Below are positions 53,656-62,851 of a stretch of DNA of 64,000 nt, piece by piece. The DNA lies in NCBI RefSeq assembly GCF_022810305.1, contig NZ_JALGQH010000004.1, forward strand, positions 62,001 to 126,000, read 5' to 3'. The position numbers were made by a program, and so were the translations under genes. Within the stretch, counting starts at the first letter, position 1, and each line of letters opens with the position of its first letter. The notes below the pieces were generated by a model, which was not told the DNA's origin, did not search any database, and worked only from the letters and a program-made list of their open reading frames with translations. Origin of the DNA: Rhodococcus sp. ARC_M6. Its GTDB lineage: Bacteria > Actinomycetota > Actinomycetes > Mycobacteriales > Mycobacteriaceae.

Positions 53656-54282
53656 GTGACTTCCAATCATCTGGAGACTGTGCAGAGTCCCGCCATGACT
53701 TCCGCGACAGCTGGGTTGAACCTCAGCGACTCGGTATACGAGCGCTTGCTGCGTGAGCGCATCATTTTCCTCGGTACCCAGGTCGACGACGACATTGCCA
53801 ACAAGCTTTGCGCTCAGATCCTGTTGCTTTCGGCCGAGGACCCGACGCGGGACATCTCGCTCTACATCAACTCGCCGGGCGGATCAGTTACCGCCGGTAT
53901 GGCAATTTTCGACACCATGCAGTTCGCGGAATGCGATATCGCGACCTTCGGTATGGGTCTTGCCGCTTCGATGGGCCAGTTCCTGCTCTCGGCCGGAACC
54001 AAGGGCAAGCGTTACGCCCTGCCGCACGCTCGCATCATGATGCATCAGCCGTCCGCCGGTATCGGTGGTAGCGCCAGTGACATCGCGATCATGGCTGAGC
54101 AGTTCAAGCACACCAAGCGTGAGATGGCCGAGCTGATTGCCGAGCACACCGGTCAGACGGTTGAGCAGATCACGGCCGACTCCGATCGTGACCGTTGGTT
54201 CACGGCGAAGGAAGCCCTCGAGTACGGCTTCGTCGACCACGTCGTCTCCCGTGCAAACCAGGCCGGCGGCGCCGGTAACTGA
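53656..54282 (+). CDS. clpP1: ATP-dependent Clp protease proteolytic subunit 1
   Basis: This 208-residue serine protease subunit has the catalytic triad S105 (GLAASMGQF), H130 (MMHQPSAG) and D179 (SDRDRW). In mycobacteria ClpP1 and ClpP2 form an essential mixed 14-mer that works with ClpX or ClpC1. GTG 53656 is used; a downstream ATG at 53695 would drop 13 residues of the propeptide-like N-terminus, which is removed on maturation anyway. clpP2 follows after 46 bases in the same operon. Confidence 0.95.
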   Translation: MTSNHLETVQSPAMTSATAGLNLSDSVYERLLRERIIFLGTQVDDDIANKLCAQILLLSAEDPTRDISLYINSPGGSVTAGMAIFDTMQFAECDIATFGMGLAASMGQFLLSAGTKGKRYALPHARIMMHQPSAGIGGSASDIAIMAEQFKHTKREMAELIAEHTGQTVEQITADSDRDRWFTAKEALEYGFVDHVVSRANQAGGAGN

Positions 54283-54328
54283 GCCGGCCCGTCTGTCCTT
54301 GCTGCCCAATTCATACTTTGGAGAACTG

Positions 54329-54991
54329 ATGACCAATCCTTTCGGAGCTCACTCGCTGGGCGGCCAGGCGCCGTCGGCACCCCAGTCGCGCTACATCCTG
54401 CCCCAGTTCACGGAGCAGACAAGCTACGGAGTCAAGACGTCCGACCCGTACAACAAGCTGTTCGAGGAGCGCATCATCTTCCTCGGCTCGCAGGTCGACG
54501 ATGTCTCCGCCAACGATCTGATGGCGCAGCTTCTGGTTCTCGAATCTCAGGATCCGGACCGCGACATCACGATGTACATCAACTCTCCCGGTGGCTCGTT
54601 CACCGCGCTGATGGCGATCTACGACACGATGCAGTACGTGCGTGCAGACATCAGCACGGTCTGCCTCGGCCAGGCTGCGTCGGCTGCGGCCGTCCTGCTC
54701 GCCGGTGGTACGCCCGGTAAGCGTTTTGCGCTCCCCAACTCGCGCATCCTGATCCACCAGCCGTCCACCGGCGGCATCCAGGGCCAGGTCTCCGATCTGG
54801 AGATCCAGGCTGCGGAGATCGAGCGTATGCGTCGCCTCATGGAGAACACCTTGGGCCTGCATACCGGCAAGGACCCGGGGACGATCCGCGTCGACACCGA
54901 TCGCGACAAGATCCTCACGTCCGAGCAGGCCAAGGAATACGGCATCATCGACGACGTTCTGGCGTACCGGAAGCTCAGCGCTCAGAAGTAG
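54329..54991 (+). CDS. clpP2: ATP-dependent Clp protease proteolytic subunit 2
   Basis: This 220-residue partner of ClpP1 has the triad S118 (GQAASAA), H143 (LIHQPSTGG) and D193 (DTDRDK). The N-terminus ([27 protein letters not shown]) is longer than in ClpP1 and includes a propeptide. ATG 54329 follows GGAG. The two subunits differ at the substrate pockets, as in mycobacteria, which fits a heteromeric particle. A terminator follows, so clpX is transcribed apart. Confidence 0.95.
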   Translation: MTNPFGAHSLGGQAPSAPQSRYILPQFTEQTSYGVKTSDPYNKLFEERIIFLGSQVDDVSANDLMAQLLVLESQDPDRDITMYINSPGGSFTALMAIYDTMQYVRADISTVCLGQAASAAAVLLAGGTPGKRFALPNSRILIHQPSTGGIQGQVSDLEIQAAEIERMRRLMENTLGLHTGKDPGTIRVDTDRDKILTSEQAKEYGIIDDVLAYRKLSAQK

Positions 54992-54998
54992 TCCGTTT

Positions 54999-55046
54999 CC
55001 GCCTCGTGTCGAACATTGGAATTTTCCGTTCGACACGAGGCGGTTT
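54999..55046. terminator. Terminator after clpP1P2
   Basis: A perfect 16-bp stem (54999-55014 with 55028-55043) with a 13-base loop is followed by TTTGG. The remaining ~240 bases to clpX hold its promoter; I saw no clear operator there. Confidence 0.8.
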
Positions 55047-55283
55047 GGTCGGGAATTGGCAGGTCATGAAGGTGGGCTGATCAATTTTTCGGCAAGGTTG
55101 TTTTCAATTCGCAGACGAAACGCCGAGAACAGGTCGACCCGGCTTCGGATCTGCGGGTACCGTCACTTCACGGGCTGGTTCTCGATCGCTGCTCCGAGAT
55201 TTCCACGAAAGATTTCCACGGAGCGTCACGGCTGATCGATGGCGGCGAGTGTAAGTACATGAAGGAAGTAGGGACCTCACGAG

Positions 55284-56564
55284 ATGGCACGCATCGGCGA
55301 CGGCGGGGATCTGCTCAAGTGCTCTTTCTGCGGCAAGAGCCAGAAGCAAGTCAAAAAGCTCATTGCAGGACCCGGGGTGTACATCTGCGATGAGTGCATC
55401 GACCTCTGTAACGAGATCATCGAAGAAGAGTTGGCCGAGTCCAGCGAGGTCAAGCTCGACGAGCTTCCCAAGCCTGCGGAGATTCGGGATTTCCTCGAGA
55501 ACTACGTCATCGGTCAGGATTCCGCCAAGCGGACACTCGCAGTGGCTGTCTACAACCACTACAAGCGCATTCAGGCCGGCGACAAGGGCCGCGATGCGCG
55601 CGGGGAGACCGTAGAACTCGCAAAGTCGAATATCTTGATGCTCGGCCCCACAGGTTGCGGTAAGACGTACCTCGCGCAGACGTTGGCGAAGATGCTCAAT
55701 GTTCCGTTCGCGATTGCCGACGCCACTGCGTTGACCGAAGCTGGTTACGTCGGTGAAGACGTCGAGAACATCTTGCTCAAGCTGATTCAGGCTGCCGATT
55801 ACGACGTCAAGCGCGCCGAGACCGGCATTATCTACATCGACGAGGTCGACAAGATCGCTCGTAAGAGCGAAAACCCGTCTATCACCCGGGACGTGTCCGG
55901 TGAAGGCGTTCAGCAGGCTCTGCTGAAGATCCTCGAGGGTACGCAGGCCAGCGTCCCGCCGCAGGGCGGACGTAAGCATCCGCATCAGGAGTTCATCCAG
56001 ATCGACACCACGAACGTGCTGTTCATCGTGGCCGGCGCGTTTGCCGGTCTCGAGCGCATCGTGTCCGACCGTGTCGGTAAGCGCGGGATCGGCTTCGGCG
56101 CCGAGGTTCGCTCCAAGGCTGAAATGGACACGATTGATCGTTTCGCGGAGGTCATGCCCGAGGATCTGATCAAGTTCGGTTTGATCCCCGAGTTCATCGG
56201 GCGTCTGCCGATGATCGCGTCGGTCACCAACCTCGACAAGGAATCGTTGGTCAAGATTCTGTCGGAGCCCAAGAACGCTTTGGTCAAGCAGTACCGTCGA
56301 CTCTTCGACATGGACGGCGTGGAGCTCGAGTTCACCGAGGAAGCCCTCGATGCGATCGCCGACCAGGCAATTCTCCGCGGCACCGGTGCCCGTGGTTTGC
56401 GCGCCATCATGGAAGAGGTTCTCCTCCCCGTGATGTACGACATCCCCAGCCGCGACGATGTCGAGAAGGTTGTGGTGACCGCCGAAACCGTTAACGACAA
56501 CGTTCTGCCGACCATCGTTCCCCGCAAGCCCGAGCGGGGCGAACGGCGTGACAAGACTGCCTAG
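55284..56564 (+). CDS. clpX: ClpX, AAA+ unfoldase of the Clp protease
   Basis: This 426-residue protein has an N-terminal zinc-binding domain (C13, C16, C35, C38), Walker A GPTGCGKT (121-128), Walker [12 protein letters not shown], pore loop [11 protein letters not shown], and the ClpP-docking IGF loop region RGIGFGAE. It recognises tagged substrates, unfolds them with ATP and feeds ClpP1P2. Length and motifs are typical. The start ATG 55284 follows a weak ribosome site. Homolog of Rv2457c; the genes between clpP2 and clpX in M. tuberculosis are absent here. Confidence 0.96.
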   Translation: MARIGDGGDLLKCSFCGKSQKQVKKLIAGPGVYICDECIDLCNEIIEEELAESSEVKLDELPKPAEIRDFLENYVIGQDSAKRTLAVAVYNHYKRIQAGDKGRDARGETVELAKSNILMLGPTGCGKTYLAQTLAKMLNVPFAIADATALTEAGYVGEDVENILLKLIQAADYDVKRAETGIIYIDEVDKIARKSENPSITRDVSGEGVQQALLKILEGTQASVPPQGGRKHPHQEFIQIDTTNVLFIVAGAFAGLERIVSDRVGKRGIGFGAEVRSKAEMDTIDRFAEVMPEDLIKFGLIPEFIGRLPMIASVTNLDKESLVKILSEPKNALVKQYRRLFDMDGVELEFTEEALDAIADQAILRGTGARGLRAIMEEVLLPVMYDIPSRDDVEKVVVTAETVNDNVLPTIVPRKPERGERRDKTA

Positions 56565-56582
56565 TCCTTGCTTCACAGCGTG

Positions 56583-56634
56583 AAATGACTGTGGCCCTGC
56601 ATCTCCTTCGTGAGATACAGGGCCACAGTCATTT
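56583..56634. terminator. Bidirectional terminator between clpX and the GH3 gene
   Basis: A 23-base stem with one C-A mismatch (56583-56605 with 56612-56634) and a CTTCGT loop. The arms begin AAAT and end ATTTT, so it can act on both strands. Confidence 0.85.
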
Positions 56635-56655
56635 TGTGGGGTGTTCAGGCGGTGG

Positions 56656-58878
56656 CTATTGCTGCGTTGCCGCGACCAGTTGGTCAACTTGCTCGACGGT
56701 CATGCCGAGCCCGAAGCCCGCGAGTTTGACGAGGGGCATGGAACCCGCCATTGCCATCAACTCTGGTGGTACCGGCGCCGCGTCTTCGGACATGGCCTCG
56801 GCCATCGCGGCACCGAGGACTGCGCCTCCGACGGGATGGGCAAACCATTCGGCGATGGTGGACATCGGAGTCAGGGGGCGGACGCCAATATTGCCGGTGA
56901 GTGTGACCCGCTCGGTGGCTGCGATGTCGCGTGAGGAGAAACCGACCCGAATGTCGTAGTCACCGGCTTCGACGGCCCAGTTCTGACCCTCGACAGACCA
57001 GTAGGAGAACGCACGGGAATCGAGTGTGATTGTTGCGGAGGCTGTTTCACCAGGTGCGAGGTGAATCTTTGCAAATCCCTTCAATTCTTGTGTGGGGCGG
57101 TTGATGGTCCCGGACGTGTCGTGGACGTAGGTCTGGACGACGGTGCTGCCGGCCCGCTCGCCACTGTTGCGAACGGTCACTGTCAGTTCGGCGGAGTTGT
57201 CGCAGGCGATGACGGAGGTTTCGGTGACCTCGAAGGTGGTGTAGCTGAGGCCGAATCCGAACGGGTAGGCAACGTCGTGGTCGACGGAGTCGTAGTAGCG
57301 GTATCCGACGTAGAGTCCTTCGCCGTAGCGGACGTGCTGCTGCGCTCCCGGGAAGTGAAGGTATGACGGATTGTCCTGCAGGCGAAGGGGAATCGTCTCG
57401 GTGAGGTGTCCGGACGGGTTGACGACGCCGAACAGGATGTCGGCGATTGCAGATCCGCCGGCCTGGCCGAGTAGCCAACCTTCGAGGATGGCAGCTGCAT
57501 ATTTCCGCCAAGGCGTAATCGACACGACACCACCGTTGGACAACACGACGACGGTATTCGGATTGACTGCGTGAACTGCTTGCAGCAGGGCCAACTGGTC
57601 GCCGGGCAGGTCGATGTCCGTCCGGTCGAACCCCTCGGATTCGGTGGCTGACGACAAGCCCAGGAAAAGGACAGCGACATCGGCGTTGCGGGCTGCCTCG
57701 ACAGCCTCAGCGACTTTCTCGCGGTCAGCATTTCCGTCGAAGTTGAATCCCGGCGCAAAACTCACGCGCTCGGAACCGGCAATCGCCTGGACGGCGTCCA
57801 AGGCATTGTCGAGCGTCGTCGGAACCACCTGTGAACTACCGGCACCCTGGTAGCGAGGGCTGCGAGCGAACTCGCCGATGACTGCGATGGTCTGTGCCTC
57901 GGCTGCGAGCGGGAGGATGTTGTTGTCGTTCTCGAGGAGCACGGCGGATTCGGCTGCCGCGGTTCGGGCAAGCTGGTGGTGACCCTCGGCGTCGTAGGTG
58001 TGACCTTCGACCCGCGCGCCGGCGGTGCGTTCGACAAGCGTCGAGACGCGCTGGGCGGCGGTGTCCACGACGGATTCTTCGAGGTCCCCGTTGCGGACGG
58101 CGTCGACGATCTCTCCGTCGGTACCCGAAACGGGCATCTCGAGGTCCAGCCCCGCGGCAATCGCTGCGACGCGGTCGTTGACGGCACCCCAGTCGGAAAC
58201 AACGAGACCGTCGAAGCCCCACTGCTCGCGCAGAACTTCGGTGAGAAGCCAGTGGTCCTGGCTTGCGTAGACGCCGTTGATCTTGTTGTACGAGCACATC
58301 ACGGTGGTGGGCGCCGCAGTGGTAATGGCGTATTCGAAGCCCGCCAGGTAGATCTCGCGCAGAGTCCGTTCGTCGATGTCGGCGCTGACCCGCATGCGGT
58401 CGGTCTCTTGATTGTTGGCGGCAAAGTGCTTGAGTGACGTGCCGACGCCACGTGATTGAACGCCCGTGATCAGGGAAGCCGCGAATCGGCCCGAGAGGAA
58501 GGGATCCTCGGAGACGTACTCGAAGTTTCGCCCGCACAGGGGGGAGCGTTTGATGTTGATGCCGGGGCCGAGAAGTACGGAGACGCGTTCGGCCTTGGCC
58601 TCGTCGCCCAGGGCTTCGCCGACGCTCTGGATGAGGTCCAGGTTCCAGGATGAGCCGAGCCCGACGGCAGGCGGGAAACACGTAGCCGGGATGCTCTGGC
58701 CGAGTCCGAGCGCGTCGCCGCCTTCGGGTTGCTTACGAACGCCGTGGGGCCCGTCGGTCAGCAGCATCGAGGGAATTCCGGAGACTGCCTGGCTGTGCCA
58801 GAAATCGGACCCCGAGGTCAATGACGCTTTGTCCTCGAGTGAAAGTCCGGTTACCTGGTGTTCGACGGTGTCCGTCAC
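56656..58878 (-). CDS. Glycoside hydrolase family 3 beta-glucosidase-like enzyme
   Basis: This 740-residue enzyme has the GH3 layout: N-terminal barrel with LTDGPHGVRKQ, LGPGINIKRSPLCGRNFEYVSEDP, KH motif (150-151, SLKHFAANNQE) and nucleophile D229 in VVSDWGAV; middle domain with VIGEFARSPRYQGAGSSQV; C-terminal fibronectin-like domain (VTVRNSGERAGSTVVQTYV). No signal peptide, so cytoplasmic action on imported beta-glucosides is likely; the sugar is unproven. The last ~60 residues are an extra helical tail. GTG 58878 has AGGAGG seven bases upstream. It lies 70 bases after fdhD on the same strand. Confidence 0.92.
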   Translation of the reverse strand: MTDTVEHQVTGLSLEDKASLTSGSDFWHSQAVSGIPSMLLTDGPHGVRKQPEGGDALGLGQSIPATCFPPAVGLGSSWNLDLIQSVGEALGDEAKAERVSVLLGPGINIKRSPLCGRNFEYVSEDPFLSGRFAASLITGVQSRGVGTSLKHFAANNQETDRMRVSADIDERTLREIYLAGFEYAITTAAPTTVMCSYNKINGVYASQDHWLLTEVLREQWGFDGLVVSDWGAVNDRVAAIAAGLDLEMPVSGTDGEIVDAVRNGDLEESVVDTAAQRVSTLVERTAGARVEGHTYDAEGHHQLARTAAAESAVLLENDNNILPLAAEAQTIAVIGEFARSPRYQGAGSSQVVPTTLDNALDAVQAIAGSERVSFAPGFNFDGNADREKVAEAVEAARNADVAVLFLGLSSATESEGFDRTDIDLPGDQLALLQAVHAVNPNTVVVLSNGGVVSITPWRKYAAAILEGWLLGQAGGSAIADILFGVVNPSGHLTETIPLRLQDNPSYLHFPGAQQHVRYGEGLYVGYRYYDSVDHDVAYPFGFGLSYTTFEVTETSVIACDNSAELTVTVRNSGERAGSTVVQTYVHDTSGTINRPTQELKGFAKIHLAPGETASATITLDSRAFSYWSVEGQNWAVEAGDYDIRVGFSSRDIAATERVTLTGNIGVRPLTPMSTIAEWFAHPVGGAVLGAAMAEAMSEDAAPVPPELMAMAGSMPLVKLAGFGLGMTVEQVDQLVAATQQ

Positions 58879-58948
58879 GTTCGTCCTCCTGATTGCAGTT
58901 GCGCGTTCAACTACTAGCGTATGCGCCCGAGTGAGAACACGCGGTCGG

Positions 58949-59776
58949 TCACCCGATCACGACGCGATGTGGGTGCGAGTACACGTTCATCGAGTCGCCC
59001 CGAATAAATCCGGCGAGCGTGAGACCGGATTCCTGGGCGAGTTCAACTGCTAATGACGACGGAGCCGAGACCGCGCCCAGGATCGGGATTCCGGCCATGA
59101 CCGCTTTCTGGACCAGCTCGAACGACGCGCGCCCACTGACGATCAAGACGGTGTCGTAGAGGGGGACTCGGCCGTCGGTGATTGCCCAGCCGATCACTTT
59201 GTCCACCGCGTTGTGCCGTCCGACGTCTTCGCGGAGAGCGAGCAGTTCACCGGCGCTGGTGAACAATCCGGCCGCGTGCAGACCGCCGGTGCGCTCGAAA
59301 ATTCGTTGGTCTGAGCGGAGTGTGACGGGCATGGAGCCCAGAGTTGTCGACGTGACCGCGGTTGTGTCTCCGACGAGCGGATGTTTTGTGGTTGTTCGGA
59401 CGGCGTCGAGCGACGTCTTTCCGCACACCCCGCAGGCAGAGCTGATGACAGTGCTGCGATCCGTGCTCGGATCCGGCAACGCCACACCGGGAGCCAAAGC
59501 GATGTCCAGCACGTTGTACGTGTTGGCGCCATTCGCGTCGACGCCGTCGCAGTAGCGAACGATGCTGACATCGTCGCGGGTTGCGATGATGCCCTCGCTG
59601 AGCAGGAAGCCGTGAACTAGGTCGACGTCGTTGTCCGGGGTTCGCATCGTCACCGCCAGGACCTTCCCGCCGACGCGCATTTCGAGCGGTTCTTCGACGG
59701 CGAGGTTGTCCGGTCTGCGCACAACTTGATTGCCGGAGATTCGGACTACCGGCGTTCGTGCCGTTACTCGGCCCAT
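58949..59776 (-). CDS. fdhD: FdhD, formate dehydrogenase sulfurtransferase
   Basis: This 275-residue protein passes sulfur to the molybdenum cofactor before insertion into formate dehydrogenase. The essential cysteine pair is in SSACGVCGKTS; other family signatures are EEPLEMRVGG, DVDLVHGFLLSEGI, REDVGRHNAVDKVIG and SGRASFELVQKA. The ATG overlaps the fdhF stop by one base, so the pair is translationally coupled. It is the accessory factor for the adjacent fdhF; the XdhC proteins of the cox cluster do the parallel job for CO dehydrogenase. Confidence 0.94.
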   Translation of the reverse strand: MGRVTARTPVVRISGNQVVRRPDNLAVEEPLEMRVGGKVLAVTMRTPDNDVDLVHGFLLSEGIIATRDDVSIVRYCDGVDANGANTYNVLDIALAPGVALPDPSTDRSTVISSACGVCGKTSLDAVRTTTKHPLVGDTTAVTSTTLGSMPVTLRSDQRIFERTGGLHAAGLFTSAGELLALREDVGRHNAVDKVIGWAITDGRVPLYDTVLIVSGRASFELVQKAVMAGIPILGAVSAPSSLAVELAQESGLTLAGFIRGDSMNVYSHPHRVVIG

Positions 59777-62124
59777 CAGTGGACGCCCGCAGGTTCGAGC
59801 CGAACGGTCACGCCTTTGGATACCGGCGTATTCGACTTGGCTGCTACATGTTCGAGCGGAACCAGCGGATTGGTCTCGGGGTAGTACGCAGCGGCATTTC
59901 CGCGCGGGGTGTCGTACGAGACGATGCGGAAATCCGTGACCCGACGCTCTTCGAGGGTTCCGTCGGCGCGGGTCCACTCGGAGATGATGTCGACGAGGGC
60001 TCCGTCGATGAATCCGAGGTCGGTGATGTCGGCGGCATTGACGAGGATGACTTTGCGTCCACCCTTGATGCCGCGATAACGGTCGTCGAGGCCGTAGATG
60101 GTGGTGTTGTACTGGTCGTGGCTGCGCATGGTCTGAAGAATCAATCGACCGCTCGGGGTCGGTAGCCACCGCAGTTCGTTGATTCCGAAGTTCGCTTTGC
60201 CGGTGTGGGTGCGGAATTCGCGTGAATCGCGGGGCGGGTGTGGAAGTTGGAAGCCGTCCGGTTGGCGCACTCGTGCGTTGTAGTTCTCGCATCCGGGGAC
60301 GACGCGTGAGATGGAGTCTCGGATCAAGTCGTAGTTTCCTTCGAATGCGGACCACCGCACCGAGTGGTCTTCGCCGAGTATCTCGCGGGCGAGTTGGCAC
60401 ACGATGGCAACTTCGCTGCGCAGGTACGGGCTGACCGGGGTGAGACGGCCACGCGAGAGGTGCACCATCGACATGGAATCTTCTACGGACACAAGCTGTT
60501 TGCCACTCGATTGAACGTCGAGATCGGTGCGGCCGAGGGTGGGGAGGATGATCGCGGTCTGGCCGTGGACAACGTGGCTGCGGTTGAGTTTGGTGGAGAC
60601 CTGCACGGTGAGTTCGCACTGGCGAAGGGCAGTTTCCGTCGCTGCGGTATCGGGACTGGCTTGAATGAAGTTGCCGCCCATCGCCATGAAGAAGCTTGCC
60701 TTGCCGGCGTTCATGGCGCGAATTGCGTCGACGGTGTCCCAGCCGTGCTTGCGAGGGGCGCTGATTGCAAATTCGGTGTCGAGCGCGGCCAGGAATTCTT
60801 CGGGCATCTTCTCCCAGATGCCCATCGTGCGGTCGCCCTGCACGTTGGAATGCCCTCGGACCGGGCATACTCCGGCGCCGGGCTTGCCCATCATCCCGCG
60901 CATCAGGAGAAGATTGACTGCTTCCTCGATGGTGGCGACTCCGTGGGCTTGCTGGGTGAGCCCCATAGCCCAGCAGGTGACTGTGCGCTCCGATCGCGCG
61001 AGGGCAGTCGCCGTTTCTTCGAGTTGCGCCATCGTCAGACCGGTCGCTTCGAGCACGGTATCGAGATCGACTGCGCGGATGTGCTTTTCGTAGTCGCTCC
61101 AGCCCGCGCAGTACTCGTCGACAAACGTGCGGTCTACAACGGTGCCCGGAGCGCGATCCTCCTGTTCGAGCAACAGTTTGCCCAGACCCTGGAACAGGGC
61201 CATGTCGCCGCCGAGGCGGATCTGCAGGAACTCGTCGGCGATGTCGACGCCGTGACCGACTACTCCGGACACCTTCTGTGGATCCTTGAATCGCTTGAGT
61301 CCGGCTTCGGGCAGAGGATTGATCGCGATGATCTTGGCGCCGTTACCCTTTGCCTTCTCCAAGGTGGAGAGCATGCGGGGATGGTTGGTGCCGGGGTTTT
61401 GCCCGGCGATCAGGATGAGATCGGCGTTTTCGAGGTCGGGAACCGTCACTGAACCCTTGCCGATGCCGATCGACTCGGTCAGTGCGCTGCCGGAGGACTC
61501 GTGACACATGTTGGAGCAGTCGGGCATATTGTTGGTGCCGTAGCTGCGAATCATCAACTGGTACAGGAATGCGGCTTCGTTGGAGGTGCGCCCCGACGTG
61601 TAGAAGACTGCTTCGTCCGGTGAGTCGAGACCCTTCAGGTGGTCCGCGATCAGCGCGTAAGCGCCATCCCAGTCGATGGGTTGATAGTGGGTAGCGCCGG
61701 GGGTCAGCACCATCGGGTGGGTCAGCCGGCCTTGTTGGCCTAGCCAGTAATCGGTCTTGCCGTCCAGATCTGCGAGGGAGTGCTCGGCAAAAAACTCCGG
61801 GGTGACGGTGCGCAGGGTTGCTTCTTCTGCAACGGCCTTGGCACCGTTCTCGCAGAATTCTGCCGGCTTGCGGTGACCGGGTGTTTCGGGCCAGGCGCAG
61901 CCGGGGCAGTCGAAACCGTGGCGCTGGTTCAATCGAGTGAGTGTGCGCGCGGTCCGCAACGCCCCCATCTGTTCGATTCCTCGTTGCAGCGAAACGAGAA
62001 CTGCCGGCACTCCGGCCGCGTAGTCCTTGGGGTGAGTGATCTCGAGGTCCGACTCGTCGATGTCCTTCGAGGGTCCGCGGCGCGTCATGTGTCCATACTG
62101 GCCTGAAGTGACGTGCACCGCCAT
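59776..62124 (-). CDS. fdhF: FdhF-type molybdopterin oxidoreductase (formate dehydrogenase-like)
   Basis: This 782-residue protein belongs to the FdhF/YdeP branch of the DMSO reductase superfamily. Features are FDCPGCAWPE with C73 and C76, EFCENG (C91), HPMVLTPGATHYQPIDWD, and the cofactor loop DCSNMCHESSG with a cysteine where classical enzymes have Sec or Cys. It closely resembles mycobacterial FdhF (Rv2900c). Formate is the presumed but unproven substrate. No iron-sulfur or NAD-binding partner gene is beside it, so the electron acceptor is unknown. ATG 62124 is used; ATG 62088 (MTRRGPSKD) is an equal alternative. Confidence 0.88.
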   Translation of the reverse strand: MAVHVTSGQYGHMTRRGPSKDIDESDLEITHPKDYAAGVPAVLVSLQRGIEQMGALRTARTLTRLNQRHGFDCPGCAWPETPGHRKPAEFCENGAKAVAEEATLRTVTPEFFAEHSLADLDGKTDYWLGQQGRLTHPMVLTPGATHYQPIDWDGAYALIADHLKGLDSPDEAVFYTSGRTSNEAAFLYQLMIRSYGTNNMPDCSNMCHESSGSALTESIGIGKGSVTVPDLENADLILIAGQNPGTNHPRMLSTLEKAKGNGAKIIAINPLPEAGLKRFKDPQKVSGVVGHGVDIADEFLQIRLGGDMALFQGLGKLLLEQEDRAPGTVVDRTFVDEYCAGWSDYEKHIRAVDLDTVLEATGLTMAQLEETATALARSERTVTCWAMGLTQQAHGVATIEEAVNLLLMRGMMGKPGAGVCPVRGHSNVQGDRTMGIWEKMPEEFLAALDTEFAISAPRKHGWDTVDAIRAMNAGKASFFMAMGGNFIQASPDTAATETALRQCELTVQVSTKLNRSHVVHGQTAIILPTLGRTDLDVQSSGKQLVSVEDSMSMVHLSRGRLTPVSPYLRSEVAIVCQLAREILGEDHSVRWSAFEGNYDLIRDSISRVVPGCENYNARVRQPDGFQLPHPPRDSREFRTHTGKANFGINELRWLPTPSGRLILQTMRSHDQYNTTIYGLDDRYRGIKGGRKVILVNAADITDLGFIDGALVDIISEWTRADGTLEERRVTDFRIVSYDTPRGNAAAYYPETNPLVPLEHVAAKSNTPVSKGVTVRLEPAGVH

Positions 62125-62230
62125 AGGAGATTGGAACGACGGTCAAAAAACCACGAGAAGGTTTGGCGAACGTTATCTAATAACGCGCCCAGGGGAGAGT
62201 GGTCTGAGCGTTCGAGCCGACTTTGCCCGG

Positions 62231-62236
62231 TACGCT
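62231..62236 (+). promoter_or_regulatory. Leaderless -10 box for the GNAT gene
   Basis: TACGCT (TANNNT) lies six bases before the ATG at 62243 and there is no ribosome site. It favours this ATG over the adjacent one at 62240. Confidence 0.5.
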
Positions 62237-62242
62237 CACATG

Positions 62243-62851
62243 ATGGGTGTGAGCGTAAGGCCGGCTGAAACCGCGGACATTTCTGCTCTTGCAGCAGTAC
62301 TTGCCGACGCGTTCGAGGACGATCCGTTGATGGCGTGGATACTTCCGGACGAGGACGGGCGTCGAGGCCGGTTGGCCAAATTGTTCGCCGCCGAAGTTCG
62401 ATACCACCACCTGTCCGGTGGCGGCGCCGAGGTGGCCGTCGACGGCAACGGCGTGATCGGGGGCGCGGCGCTCTGGGATCCGCCGGGGCGATGGAAGCAG
62501 TCCACCTGGGAATCCATGATCAGTTTCCCGGCTACCTTGCGTGCGTTGGGTTCTCGCATCATGGTTGGTGCAGAAGTGGGTGGAGTCCTCGAGAAGGCTC
62601 ACCCGACAACGCCGCATTGGTACCTCGCCACCATCGGCACGGGAGCCAACGCGCGCGGCGGCGGTTATGGCAAGGCGCTGCTGAACTCGCGACTCGACCG
62701 ATGTGATCGTGATCGGATTCCCGCGTATCTCGAATCCAGCAAGAAGGAGAACATCCCGTACTACAACCGCTTCGGGTTCGAAGTGACGGGCGAAATCGTG
62801 ATCCCCGACGGAGGGCCGATGGTCTATCCGATGTTGCGGGAACCGAAGTGA
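62243..62851 (+). CDS. GNAT-family N-acetyltransferase
   Basis: This 202-residue protein has the GNAT fold: VRPAETADISALAAVLADAFEDDPLMAWILPD, then HWYLATIGTGANARGGGYGKALLN, where GANARGGGYGKALL is the acetyl-CoA loop (Q/RxxGxG/A), and PYYNRFGFEVTGEI. Such proteins acetylate small molecules or protein amines; the acceptor is unknown. Divergent from fdhF. The stop overlaps the following peptidase ATG (TGATG), so the two are coupled. Confidence 0.88.
   Translation: MGVSVRPAETADISALAAVLADAFEDDPLMAWILPDEDGRRGRLAKLFAAEVRYHHLSGGGAEVAVDGNGVIGGAALWDPPGRWKQSTWESMISFPATLRALGSRIMVGAEVGGVLEKAHPTTPHWYLATIGTGANARGGGYGKALLNSRLDRCDRDRIPAYLESSKKENIPYYNRFGFEVTGEIVIPDGGPMVYPMLREPK

Noticed and set aside
61400..61620. 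Possible selenocysteine site in FdhF
   Set aside because: The cofactor loop reads NMCHESSG with an ordinary cysteine codon and there is no in-frame TGA in the gene.
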